The notes below the pieces were generated by a model that saw only the letters and a list, made by a program, of their open reading frames with translations, was not told the origin of the DNA and ran no database searches. Position numbers and translations under genes: made by a program. This document shows, one piece after another, positions 43,612 through 50,420 of a DNA stretch of 64,000 nt. Positions within the stretch are counted from its first letter, which is position 1. Every line of letters starts with the position of its first letter. The stretch is from Rhodococcus rhodnii (GTDB taxonomy: Bacteria > Actinomycetota > Actinomycetes > Mycobacteriales > Pseudonocardiaceae): contig JOAA01000004.1 in the NCBI GenBank assembly GCA_000720375.1, positions 62,001-126,000 of the forward strand. The letters run 5' to 3'.

Positions 43612-44644
43612 GCTGATTCCTGCTTTCGAATGTCAGGCAGTTGGTAAGAGAATTTTCGACGGTGTCGCTCAGGGCGTGGTCCGTGAAGTAAGCGGTGTGC
43701 GGACTGATGAGCACGTTCGGCAGTTTTTGAAGCCGCGCCAGCGGAGTGCCTTCAATGGGCTTGTCCCGGCAGTCGGCGTAGAATATCCCTTCCTCCCCTT
43801 CGAGGACATCCAACGCCGCGCCGCCCAATCTACCGCTTTCCAGCGCCGGAATGAGGGCCTCGGTATCAATAAGCGGACCGCGTCCGGTATTGATGACGTA
43901 CGCGCCGTGCTTCATCTGCTCGATACGTTCACGACTGAGGAGATGGTACGTATCCGCATTGAGCGGCGTGTGGAGCGTGACAATGTCGCTCAGCCGGATC
44001 AGTTCATCCAGAGGAACGTAGTCGACAACGGCCTCGGGACGAGTGTCATAGGCGACTATGCGGCAGCCGAAGCCCCGCAGCCGGTCCATGACCGCTGCGC
44101 CAATGCGTCCCGTTCCAACGACACCAACAGTCAGATCGCGTAGTTCCCGCCCGCGCACCTCGTTCAGCCGGTAGTCATGAACATCCGCGCGCCTGATCAT
44201 GGATTTCACATGCCGCACGGCCATGAGCATCAGCATCAACGTGTAATCGGCCACACTGTCGGGCGAATACGCGACGTTTCCGACGGAAATCCCGACGCTC
44301 TCCGCGTACTCCACATCGATGTGGTTGAACCCGATGCTGCGCGTGGAGATGTACTCGACGCCGGCCTTGCTCAGCGCGAGAAGCGTGTCGTTGGTGATGC
44401 GAGTTTTGTGACCGACGCTGATACATCGGTTGCCGAATGCCAGTTCGATATTGGCTTCGGATACCGGTGCGTCCGTGATGGTGGGCATGACGCCATAGCG
44501 CGGCGCCATCTCTCGGAACAGAACAGCTTCGTCCTGCCCGCATCCATAGATCGTGATTCCCAATTTCGGGACAGTCGAGGAGGACGAGGACGCCAGCAAT
44601 CGCGTGCGGCGAGCCGCCGTTCGTGTTGGTTCGCTGTAGATCAT
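43604..44644 (-). CDS. vanH: D-lactate dehydrogenase VanH
   Basis: Reduces pyruvate to D-lactate with NAD(P)H, feeding VanA. The 346-aa D-2-hydroxyacid dehydrogenase has VGTGRIGAAVMDRLRGFG (Rossmann loop), VTLHTPLNADTYHLLSRE, VINTGRGPLIDTEAL (Arg), LDVLEGEEG (Glu) and the final ISPHTAYFTDHA (catalytic His). ATG 44644 has GGAGG only 2 nt upstream, tight spacing. The N-terminal 25 residues are Ser/Thr/Arg rich and longer than in Enterococcus VanH. Its upstream region contains the right copy of the 39-bp repeat, so VanR can probably bind there. Confidence 0.95.
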   Translation of the reverse strand: MIYSEPTRTAARRTRLLASSSSSTVPKLGITIYGCGQDEAVLFREMAPRYGVMPTITDAPVSEANIELAFGNRCISVGHKTRITNDTLLALSKAGVEYISTRSIGFNHIDVEYAESVGISVGNVAYSPDSVADYTLMLMLMAVRHVKSMIRRADVHDYRLNEVRGRELRDLTVGVVGTGRIGAAVMDRLRGFGCRIVAYDTRPEAVVDYVPLDELIRLSDIVTLHTPLNADTYHLLSRERIEQMKHGAYVINTGRGPLIDTEALIPALESGRLGGAALDVLEGEEGIFYADCRDKPIEGTPLARLQKLPNVLISPHTAYFTDHALSDTVENSLTNCLTFESRNQHG

Positions 44645-44666
44645 GCCCTCCAGTCAAGGTAGCGTG

Positions 44667-44705
44667 GTGTTGCCAGCACGTATGTGGTTTTCGATATGCC
44701 GACGG
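44667..44705 (+). repeat. 39-bp direct repeat, right copy (upstream of vanH)
   Basis: Same block as 40079-40117 with one mismatch, 4588 bp away in the same orientation. It lies 22 bp upstream of the vanH start, but reads away from vanH, toward the vanR-like stub at 44736. Next to it is a perfect palindrome TACCGGCCGGTA (about 44712-44723). It may serve vanH as a VanR site, or be a scar of cassette insertion. Confidence 0.85.
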
Positions 44706-44735
44706 TATGCTACCGGCCGGTAACATGCGGGGCCG

Positions 44736-44764
44736 TGCGTGTCGTGGTCGTCGAGGAGGCACCC
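44736..44764 (+). pseudogene. Stub of a second vanR (first few codons only)
   Basis: GTG 44736 begins a frame reading VRVVVVEEA, parallel to the true VanR start MRVLIVEDE, and it sits 31 bp after a 39-bp copy of the vanR promoter (29 bp in the true gene). DNA identity fades after about GTCGAGGAG (44751-44759); the rest of the frame is unrelated. So this is the 5' end of a lost vanR copy, not a gene. Confidence 0.65.
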
Positions 44765-44870
44765 TATACTCCTCGAACCCCGCCGCCCTCACCCACCTGC
44801 ACCGCCGCAGCTCACACCCAGCAACCCCGCAAAGGTTGCGAAGCAACCAAGAACAAAGCCACGCTGGTAA

Positions 44871-45260
44871 AAGCGAAACACACGCACCGCAAGGTGATGA
44901 GGGCTCCGCCTTAGAAGAGACGCGACACCCCCCACCAAGGTTGCGACCCCACCGGCGAAACCAAAACACCCGGGGCACTGGTCCAGACCAACCCAACAAC
45001 GCCGCCCCGCAAGAAGCCCACGCCGTAAGGCGCATGAGCGGCTTCAGGCCCCAAGCGAAACGCAAGGGCGAAGCTTGGCGAAGCAAGCAAGCCAAAAGCC
45101 AAGCTGGTGAAAGCAAAACACGCCCAGCGCCGGTTCGAGACGAGCACACCCTGGGGGCTGAGGACCCAGTCCTCAAAAGGCACGCTGGTGAAGCGAAAAG
45201 CGCCCAGCGCTGGTCCGTAAGGAGCACGCACCGTGGGGGTCTGGGGGCTCGGCCCCCAGA
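44871..45260. repeat. Dispersed-type repeat, three degenerate copies, in a gene-free stretch
   Basis: Copies start near 44871, 45102 and 45180. Copies two and three share AAGCTGGTGAAAGC-type, GCCCAGCGCTGGT-type and GAGCACRC-type words, then a G-rich TGGGGG block, over about 75-80 nt; copy one is shorter. No start signals support the proline- or cysteine-rich frames that cross it. The whole interval 44765-45437 has no gene that I can support. Such units look like a dispersed family, but one window cannot show copy number. Confidence 0.55.
45240..45260. terminator. Hairpin with TCTGGGGGC / GCCCCCAGA arms
   Basis: Perfect 9-bp arms at 45240-45248 and 45252-45260 with a TCG loop form a very stable hairpin at the end of the third repeat copy. 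No T-run follows. It may terminate stray transcription between the van island and the mobile region. Confidence 0.55.
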
Positions 45261-45437
45261 AGATACGCGGAACGCAAAAGGCTCGCGCTCTCCGCGAGCA
45301 CGAGCCTCCCATGCGTGGGCCCAGTTGAGGCCCTTTCAAGGCCAAATCGCCAGGTCAGACGCCTCTTGGATTTGGCCAAGGCCTGGCCAGCCGATCTCCC
45401 GGACCATCGCCCCGTGGCCGTAAGGTCCTACCGCACA

Positions 45438-45749
45438 ATGCGACAGCTCCGCCCGGCCGAGATAGGCGAGCTGGTGAAGCACTATCAAGCTGGAGCAACC
45501 GTCAAAGTCCTTGCGGCACAGTACGGCGTCAGTCGCGGCACCGTTGGGCAGCATCTGCGAAGCCGTGGGATCAACACCAAGCCGCCCGGCCTGCATCCCG
45601 ACGAGGTACCGACCGCCGCCGAGCTGTACCGCGACGGGTGGTCACTGGCCCGTATTGCGGAGAAGTTCGATACCAGCTCCAATACGGTACGCGCCCGATT
45701 GCTGGACGCCGGAGTCGTTATGCGGGATACGCAGGGACGGGAGCGGTAG
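45438..45749 (+). CDS. Small protein with two helix-turn-helix motifs
   Basis: A 103-aa protein with two tandem helix-turn-helix units: LVKHYQAGATVKVLAAQYGVSRGTVGQHLRSRGI (about 10-43) and AAELYRDGWSLARIAEKFDTSSNTVRARLLDAGV (about 58-91). They resemble the DNA-binding end of resolvases and transposase-like HTH_Hin/HTH_38 domains, but there is no catalytic domain. ATG 45438 is the first in-frame ATG after a possible TTG further upstream. It may be a free-standing DNA-binding protein of the mobile region, or the C-terminal leftover of a recombinase. A strong terminator follows at 45871. Confidence 0.75.
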   Translation: MRQLRPAEIGELVKHYQAGATVKVLAAQYGVSRGTVGQHLRSRGINTKPPGLHPDEVPTAAELYRDGWSLARIAEKFDTSSNTVRARLLDAGVVMRDTQGRER

Positions 45750-45870
45750 CCACCAATCGCCATCGAGTACGCGCCATCAGCACTCACTAGCGTTAAGCGC
45801 TGTTGAAGTTTGCCAGTCGGCGGGATCACACGATCGGACGGTGACCGAGGTCTAGACAACCACTAATCTA

Positions 45871-45915
45871 AAGACAAAGCACCACGCCGGTAACAGCGGC
45901 GTGGTGCTTTGTCTT
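45871..45915. terminator. Perfect 19-bp hairpin, bidirectional terminator
   Basis: AAGACAAAGCACCACGCCG (45871-45889) pairs perfectly with its complement at 45897-45915 around a 7-nt loop. It has a GC-rich core and A/T-rich outer ends, so a T-run follows in both directions. It separates the plus-strand HTH gene from the minus-strand DUF2188 gene. Confidence 0.9.
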
Positions 45916-45923
45916 AGTCCCCT

Positions 45924-46148
45924 TCAGCCCACGGGCGGGTAGGGGTCGTTTCCGTAGGTGAACTCCTGCTCGATCGTCCCGTCCTGCTTGAGGATCGTCA
46001 GCTGACTGGGCTGGTTGGCGATGGCCGCCTTCCGGCCGGCGTCGACCGCCTGGGACTTGAGCACGTGATTGGAGAGCACCTGGCCGTCGTGCTTGACCTG
46101 CCAGTTGGTGCCGTGGGGTACCACCCAGTACCGCTTGCGCTGCGCCAT
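45924..46148 (-). CDS. DUF2188 domain-containing protein
   Basis: A 74-aa protein of the DUF2188 family: MAQRKRYWVVPHGTNWQVKHDGQVLSNHVLKSQAVDAGRKAAI followed by LTILKQDGTIEQEFTYGNDPYPP. The WQVK/DGxxxxxHxxKxxAxxxGR pattern is diagnostic. Function is unknown; the family is common on mobile elements and plasmids. ATG 46146-46148 is chosen because the domain begins there. It follows a 54-aa basic protein by 7 bp, so the two form an operon divergent from the XRE/ImmA genes. Confidence 0.85.
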   Translation of the reverse strand: MAQRKRYWVVPHGTNWQVKHDGQVLSNHVLKSQAVDAGRKAAIANQPSQLTILKQDGTIEQEFTYGNDPYPPVG

Positions 46149-46155
46149 AGTTGGT

Positions 46156-46320
46156 TCACCGCTCCTTTCGGACGCCCTTGAAGGGCTGGTTGCCGCTCTT
46201 GCCGTCGACGAATTGACCCTTTGAGTCACGCTTCGTCCACGTGCTGGTGCGAGGGTTGAAGGTCTGGCTCCGCTGGCGCACCGCGCCCAGCCGGAAACCG
46301 CGACCGGTGTTTTTGGCCAT
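46156..46320 (-). CDS. 54-aa basic protein, partner of DUF2188
   Basis: A small, very basic protein starting MAKNTGRGFRLGAVRQRSQT and continuing with FNPRTSTWTKRDSKGQFVDGKS. It is probably disordered or nucleic-acid binding. ATG 46318-46320 follows GAGG by 6 nt. The same small protein next to DUF2188 is a pattern I recall from actinobacterial mobile elements, though I cannot check it here. Its promoter shares the 136-bp gap with the XRE gene, which contains an inverted-repeat operator candidate. Confidence 0.7.
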   Translation of the reverse strand: MAKNTGRGFRLGAVRQRSQTFNPRTSTWTKRDSKGQFVDGKSGNQPFKGVRKER

Positions 46321-46361
46321 AATCGACCTCGATTTCATCAGGATGCGTTGCAGTACTACAA

Positions 46362-46385
46362 CGCTGTGTCGATGTTAGCACAGCG
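46362..46385. promoter_or_regulatory. Operator candidate between divergent DUF2188 and XRE operons
   Basis: CGCTGTG (46362-46368) and CACAGCG (46379-46385) are perfect 7-bp arms around 10 nt, with ACAA/TTGT words outside. TGTTG and CAACA half-sites follow at about 46387-46404. This is the expected place for an XRE repressor site controlling both directions. Confidence 0.6.
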
Positions 46386-46456
46386 ATGTTGTGATGCCGC
46401 AACACTGATGCCAGACTGGCACACGCCACCAACCGCGCAGGGAGCCGAGAGACAAG

Positions 46457-46828
46457 ATGACTGGCCGGATCGACGTGGCTGGCTTGTACGAAGCGCTCGA
46501 TGCTGAGCGCCAGGCCCGCGGGCTGTCCTGGCGGCAACTGGCGGGTGAGGTCGGCGTGAGCGCATCATTGCTGTCCCGGATGGCCAAGGGGCACAAGCCG
46601 GACCTGGAGAGCTTCGCCGCGCTGGTGCAGTGGCTTGGGGTACCGGCCGAAGAGTTCATGCGCGACCTTGCAGATGAGGCCGATCAAGACACCTCGCCCG
46701 CCTTCGAGACCAAGCTAATGCCGCTGTTACGCGCCGAACGAGATCTAAATGATGAAGATAGAGAATACTTAATGCAAATGGTTACGGCTACGATGAAGTA
46801 TTTGAGGGCGAACCGACAGGACTCGTAG
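46457..46828 (+). CDS. XRE-family repressor (ICE/phage-type)
   Basis: A 123-aa regulator with an N-terminal Cro/C1-type helix-turn-helix (ERQARGLSWRQLAGEVGVSASLLSRMAKGHKPDLESFAALVQWLGV, about 17-62) and a helical tail. The next gene, one base later, encodes an ImmA/IrrE metalloprotease. In ICEBs1 and some phages the ImmA protease cleaves the ImmR repressor to induce the element, so this pair is the likely lifestyle switch here. The 3' half is AT-richer than the 5' half. Confidence 0.88.
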   Translation: MTGRIDVAGLYEALDAERQARGLSWRQLAGEVGVSASLLSRMAKGHKPDLESFAALVQWLGVPAEEFMRDLADEADQDTSPAFETKLMPLLRAERDLNDEDREYLMQMVTATMKYLRANRQDS

Positions 46829-46829
46829 C

Positions 46830-47390
46830 GTGGCTTACTGGCGCGGCTTCAAGCAGTACGCCGTCGACCTTGGTCTCAAGGTGCGCGGCAATCTTGGCAT
46901 CTCTGCATCTCAACGGCTCGATGTCGTTGCGTTAGCCGCCCACTACAAAGTGCCGGTCTTGAGCTTTGATCAGATTGGGTGCCCACTTGAGGCCCTCCAC
47001 CACTTCACCGTCAGCCGCTGGGGCAAGGTGTCCGGTTACCTTTTGCCCGTCGATGGTCAGCTGGCAATAATTTACAACCCAATGCACCCTAAGCAGCGTA
47101 TCCGGGCAACCATTAGCCATGAGATCGCACACTTGATTCTCAATCATGAGTTTCGTGTGTTGGCAACTGGGGATGATGGCTGCATCTTTGGCGACAAGGA
47201 CCAAGAGGATGAGGCAGGCTGGTTGGGTGCCGAGCTTCTGTTACCGCGTGACGCTGCCAAGCGTGCCGTGATTGACGGCATATCGCTCGGTCGGCTCAGT
47301 GAGCAGTTCGATGTCAGTGTTGAGCTCGCGCGGTGGCGCACAAACATCTGTGGTGCACGGAAGATCCTCCAGCGAGCTCGTCGATACTGA
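46830..47390 (+). CDS. ImmA/IrrE-family metallopeptidase
   Basis: A 186-aa zinc protease of the ImmA/IrrE family. The active site is His97-Glu98-x2-His101 in ISHEIAHLILNH, with a downstream Glu in EDEAGWLGAELLLPRDAA as third ligand, followed by a helical end with LSEQFDVSVELARWR that is typical of these proteins. GTG 46830 lies one base after the XRE stop. It probably cleaves the XRE repressor on a stress signal. Base composition is closer to the cargo genes than to the chromosome. Confidence 0.9.
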   Translation: MAYWRGFKQYAVDLGLKVRGNLGISASQRLDVVALAAHYKVPVLSFDQIGCPLEALHHFTVSRWGKVSGYLLPVDGQLAIIYNPMHPKQRIRATISHEIAHLILNHEFRVLATGDDGCIFGDKDQEDEAGWLGAELLLPRDAAKRAVIDGISLGRLSEQFDVSVELARWRTNICGARKILQRARRY

Positions 47391-47454
47391 ATAGACTTGC
47401 CTTTCTAAGGCACGCCTATTCTTTAATCGTTTCACAGCTTCGTCTTGCGCAGAA

Positions 47455-49083
47455 TCACGAACGGAAGATCGATTTCTTAAGCTCATCGTATACGCTCATT
47501 CCCGGTCGGAGCAATGGCGCGAGAGACGACGACGCAAATGCTGGCCAGTTACTTCCCCCGCCGGTAATACTCAGACTCCTGCACATGAATGTGTATAGCT
47601 CACCTGCGATACTCTTGAGATCATCCGGGTCAATGCCGCGGTTCTGTACCCCATTGGCTAGCAGGCGAGCTCGTTCCTGAATGATAGCCGCCGCGTTGCT
47701 AGCTTGGTTGACACTAGCGCAATACTTCTCGATCACCTCATTGTCGAGGAGGTACGATTCAATATTGCGGCGCGAAAGTACTCGTACGCCAGCCGTCTTT
47801 TCGAGTTCGGCCACCTCAGCGTCGTTCTTCAGGTCACGGTCAGTTACGCGCAAGATTGTGGCGCCGGGCGTCAACAGCTGAATTGACTGACCGAGCCCAA
47901 CCTTGTCGGCTGTGACGTCCTCACTGTTGCCAACTGAAATAAACTCTACATCCGGCAGATCATCGCCAAAAATCGCACGGTAACATTTGGCGTCGAACTC
48001 TGTGTTCTTGCTTGGTCGCCCCACAACTGGCTTACCTTCACACAGGACAACAACCTTGGGGCTAACCAGATCCGCAAGATCTCCCAATGCTACTTCAAGC
48101 GTTCTGCGCCAAAATTCACGGGTTACCTCGATAGGCGTCAGCTCAACGGTTTCGTCAAAGCTCTTGTCCTGAAAGTCAAGGAAGACAACTTTCCCTGGCT
48201 CTTCTTGCGAGAGCTTCCAGGCTTCTCGCATAAACCCAATGCTGTGCGTGGCGAGGATAAGCTGCGAGTTATCAGGGATGAGCTTGACCAGCTCACGTAG
48301 CACTGCGCTCTGCACACGGGTGTTCAGGTGCGTTTCCGGCTCGTCAATGCACCAAATGGTGTCGTCGTAGTAACGACGCTTCACCACGAGATCCAAGATG
48401 AGGTCGAAGACAGCTTTCTCCCCAGCGGACAGATTCTTGTAAATAAAGTTTTGCGCCGTACCTTTCGAGAAATAGAACGAACCGTTGTCGAGCGGCGACC
48501 CCAAGCCGGACAACACGAGGTCGGGATAGATGGCGCGCACGACGTCACGAATTTCGCCTATGATCCGCTCGCGTAGATCGAATGCAGACGTGCCGTCCTC
48601 CTCGCTCACGCCATACAGAGTTTCGAGCGTATTCGAGACAAGACGAGTGTAGTTGACCGATACCGTCGCATCGTTCTCTATACTTCTTGCGGGACGTGCC
48701 TCTTCAAATGCAGGCCCAGCTCTCCCTATACCGCTTATAACGAAATCCGGATCATTGCGGTACGCCGTCCGCATATAGAACAGTTTTCTCATTCCATCGC
48801 TGCCGTTGGGAGGTTCAGCAGTATGGAACTCCAACAGAATCCCGTGCCTGTAGTCTGCATCCGAAGGCGGTGCGCCAACCTTCGGATAGTAGAGTAGGTC
48901 ATTGTTGTATGAGTACAGTCCACCCCTAAGAGACTGATACGAGCGCAAGGCATCAAAAAACGACGACTTACCCGTGCCGTTGGGTCCGCACAACACAATG
49001 AGTTTTGCTGACTCCGGCATGCCGGAGATTTGCAGATCAGTGAAACGACGGAAATTTCGAAGAACGGCGCGTTTGAGCTTCAT
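47455..49083 (-). CDS. ABC-type ATPase fused to TOPRIM/DUF4435-like domain (OLD/PARIS-type defence candidate)
   Basis: A 542-aa protein. The N-terminal ABC ATPase of the AAA_15/AAA_21 type has Walker A CGPNGTGKSS (Lys39), signature NLSAGEKAV (about 217-225), Walker B WCIDEPETHL (Asp247-Glu248) and switch His280. The C-terminal part has a TOPRIM-like VVVLCEG (Glu349), VTDRD (Asp415, Asp417) and RRNIESYLLDNEV, a signature I associate with DUF4435. ATPase plus TOPRIM proteins include OLD nucleases, Gabija GajA and PARIS AriA/AriB; a single-chain version of about 540 aa is short. The gene is AT-rich against its neighbours. No helicase partner is adjacent. Role in phage defence is inference. Confidence 0.85.
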   Translation of the reverse strand: MKLKRAVLRNFRRFTDLQISGMPESAKLIVLCGPNGTGKSSFFDALRSYQSLRGGLYSYNNDLLYYPKVGAPPSDADYRHGILLEFHTAEPPNGSDGMRKLFYMRTAYRNDPDFVISGIGRAGPAFEEARPARSIENDATVSVNYTRLVSNTLETLYGVSEEDGTSAFDLRERIIGEIRDVVRAIYPDLVLSGLGSPLDNGSFYFSKGTAQNFIYKNLSAGEKAVFDLILDLVVKRRYYDDTIWCIDEPETHLNTRVQSAVLRELVKLIPDNSQLILATHSIGFMREAWKLSQEEPGKVVFLDFQDKSFDETVELTPIEVTREFWRRTLEVALGDLADLVSPKVVVLCEGKPVVGRPSKNTEFDAKCYRAIFGDDLPDVEFISVGNSEDVTADKVGLGQSIQLLTPGATILRVTDRDLKNDAEVAELEKTAGVRVLSRRNIESYLLDNEVIEKYCASVNQASNAAAIIQERARLLANGVQNRGIDPDDLKSIAGELYTFMCRSLSITGGGSNWPAFASSSLAPLLRPGMSVYDELKKSIFRS

Positions 49084-49326
49084 CTAAATCCTTTTTCTTG
49101 CACTCATCTTTCCCGAAACAGCACAGATCATCGACGGTGAACCACTGCGACATCGCGGACTGATTTGAAATAGACAGTCTAGACACCTATTCAAGCAGCC
49201 CTTGAACTTCTGTAATGTACTCAATTTACAGCAATAGTCAGCATCAAGGAACGGGCACCCTGTTAAGCCTCCCTTGGCATGTAAATCTCTGCCCCCTGTC
49301 GAGTTCGTAGAAAGCTTATCGAGCAA
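49084..49326 (-). CDS. Possible 80-aa Cys-rich small protein upstream of the ATPase
   Basis: A frame ending TAG immediately before the ATPase ATG (49083), so the two would be exactly adjacent. It encodes eight Cys in about 45 residues (GCPFLDADYCC, KGCLNRCLDC), which could bind metal. No strong Shine-Dalgarno precedes its start and no family is recognised. The surrounding 49084-49598 is AT-rich with no other supported gene. It could be chance, with the interval being only the ATPase promoter. Confidence 0.25.
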   Translation of the reverse strand: MLDKLSTNSTGGRDLHAKGGLTGCPFLDADYCCKLSTLQKFKGCLNRCLDCLFQISPRCRSGSPSMICAVSGKMSARKRI

Positions 49327-49598
49327 GGCGCGGGATCTGTTACCCCCGACTCAACCCCAAATAGGTGAATCGCTATGGGCGATCAAACGCTCGCGGATCG
49401 TAGCCACATATCGACGCGGCATGCTTGAAAATCCTTGCCGTACTGCACGAACGCGTGAACCTTATTCAACCGCGAAGACGACTCATGACTTGACCTGGCC
49501 GAAACGCTCCGGCCCGGCGGTCGTTGCCTGATGCGGTCGGTTCGGATGCGCTACACCTGGAACGATTGGCCCTGGAAGCCCGACGACTGGAGCCTGTC

Positions 49599-50420
49599 AT
49601 GCCCCTCCACAGCACGGATACCACCGTCCACACCTTCGACGGCCTTCAACTGGTCGGCACGCTGGTCACGCCGGACAGCCCAACAGACCGAGCAGTGGTG
49701 TTCGTTCATGGCGGCGGTGTCACCCGGGAGGAAGGCGGCTTCTTCACCCGCCTGGCACAAGGCGTGGGTGAAGCGGGCGTGGCGTCGCTGCGCTTCGATC
49801 TCCGCGGACATGGTGAAAGTGAAGGTCGCCAGGAAGACCTGACGCTGTCCGCCATCCTCAACGACATCCAGGCGGCCATCGAGCACGTGAAGGCCGAAGC
49901 CGACGTGACGTCGGTGAGCCTGCTCGGAGTGAGCTTCGCCGGTGGCATCTGCGCCTACTTCGCGGCCAAGCGTCCAGAACTGGTCCACCGGCTGGTACTC
50001 GGCAACCCGCTCCTGAACTACAAGAAGCGCTTCATCGACGACAAACCGTATTGGCACGACGACCGGATCGACGAGGAAGCGGCCAAGGAGCTGATCGAGC
50101 AGGGTTTCGTGGCGCATTCACCAACCTTCAAGCTCAGCCGACCGCTGCTCAACGAAGTGTTCTGGCTCCAGCCGCACACGGTGCTTGGCGAGATTCAGGC
50201 ACCGACGCTGATCCTGCACGGCACCACGGACACCTTCATTCCGGTGGAATCGTCCCGCACGGCCGTCGCCCAGTTGACCTGCGAGCACAAGCTCGTCGAG
50301 CTGGAGGGCGCCCAGCACGGTTTCGCGGTGCACGACGACCCGACATACGCCGACCCCAAGAGCCAGGAGTACCAGGCGTTCGTCATCCGCACCGTCGCGG
50401 AGTGGCTGACAGCTTCGTAA
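49599..50420 (+). CDS. Alpha/beta hydrolase
   Basis: A 273-aa serine hydrolase. Motifs in order: oxyanion HGGG (residues 37-40), RFDLRGHGES, nucleophile elbow GVSFAGG with Ser112, LVLGNPLLNYKKRF, acid in LHGTTDTFIP and catalytic His in GAQHGF. ATG 49599 is chosen because GGAG lies 6 nt upstream and the fold starts there; the longer frame to 49524 is not supported. Resembles bacterial dienelactone-hydrolase/esterase proteins of unknown substrate. It converges with the XRE-TPR gene directly: the stop codons abut at 50420/50421. Confidence 0.88.
   Translation: MPLHSTDTTVHTFDGLQLVGTLVTPDSPTDRAVVFVHGGGVTREEGGFFTRLAQGVGEAGVASLRFDLRGHGESEGRQEDLTLSAILNDIQAAIEHVKAEADVTSVSLLGVSFAGGICAYFAAKRPELVHRLVLGNPLLNYKKRFIDDKPYWHDDRIDEEAAKELIEQGFVAHSPTFKLSRPLLNEVFWLQPHTVLGEIQAPTLILHGTTDTFIPVESSRTAVAQLTCEHKLVELEGAQHGFAVHDDPTYADPKSQEYQAFVIRTVAEWLTAS

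Noticed and set aside
44684..44914. 76-aa plus-strand gene after the right 39-bp repeat
   Set aside because: Only the first nine codons resemble VanR; the rest is unrelated low-complexity sequence, so it is treated as a vanR stub.
45120..45145. tRNA-like T-arm GGTTCGAGAC
   Set aside because: No matching acceptor, D or anticodon arms could be folded around it; it belongs to the repeat units.
44175..45227. 350-codon minus-strand frame running from the repeats into vanH
   Set aside because: Its first half is Cys/Trp/Leu-rich repeat translation and the second half is out of frame with vanH.
49274..49531. 85-aa plus-strand frame before the alpha/beta hydrolase
   Set aside because: No ribosome binding site, no family, and overlaps the likely promoter region.
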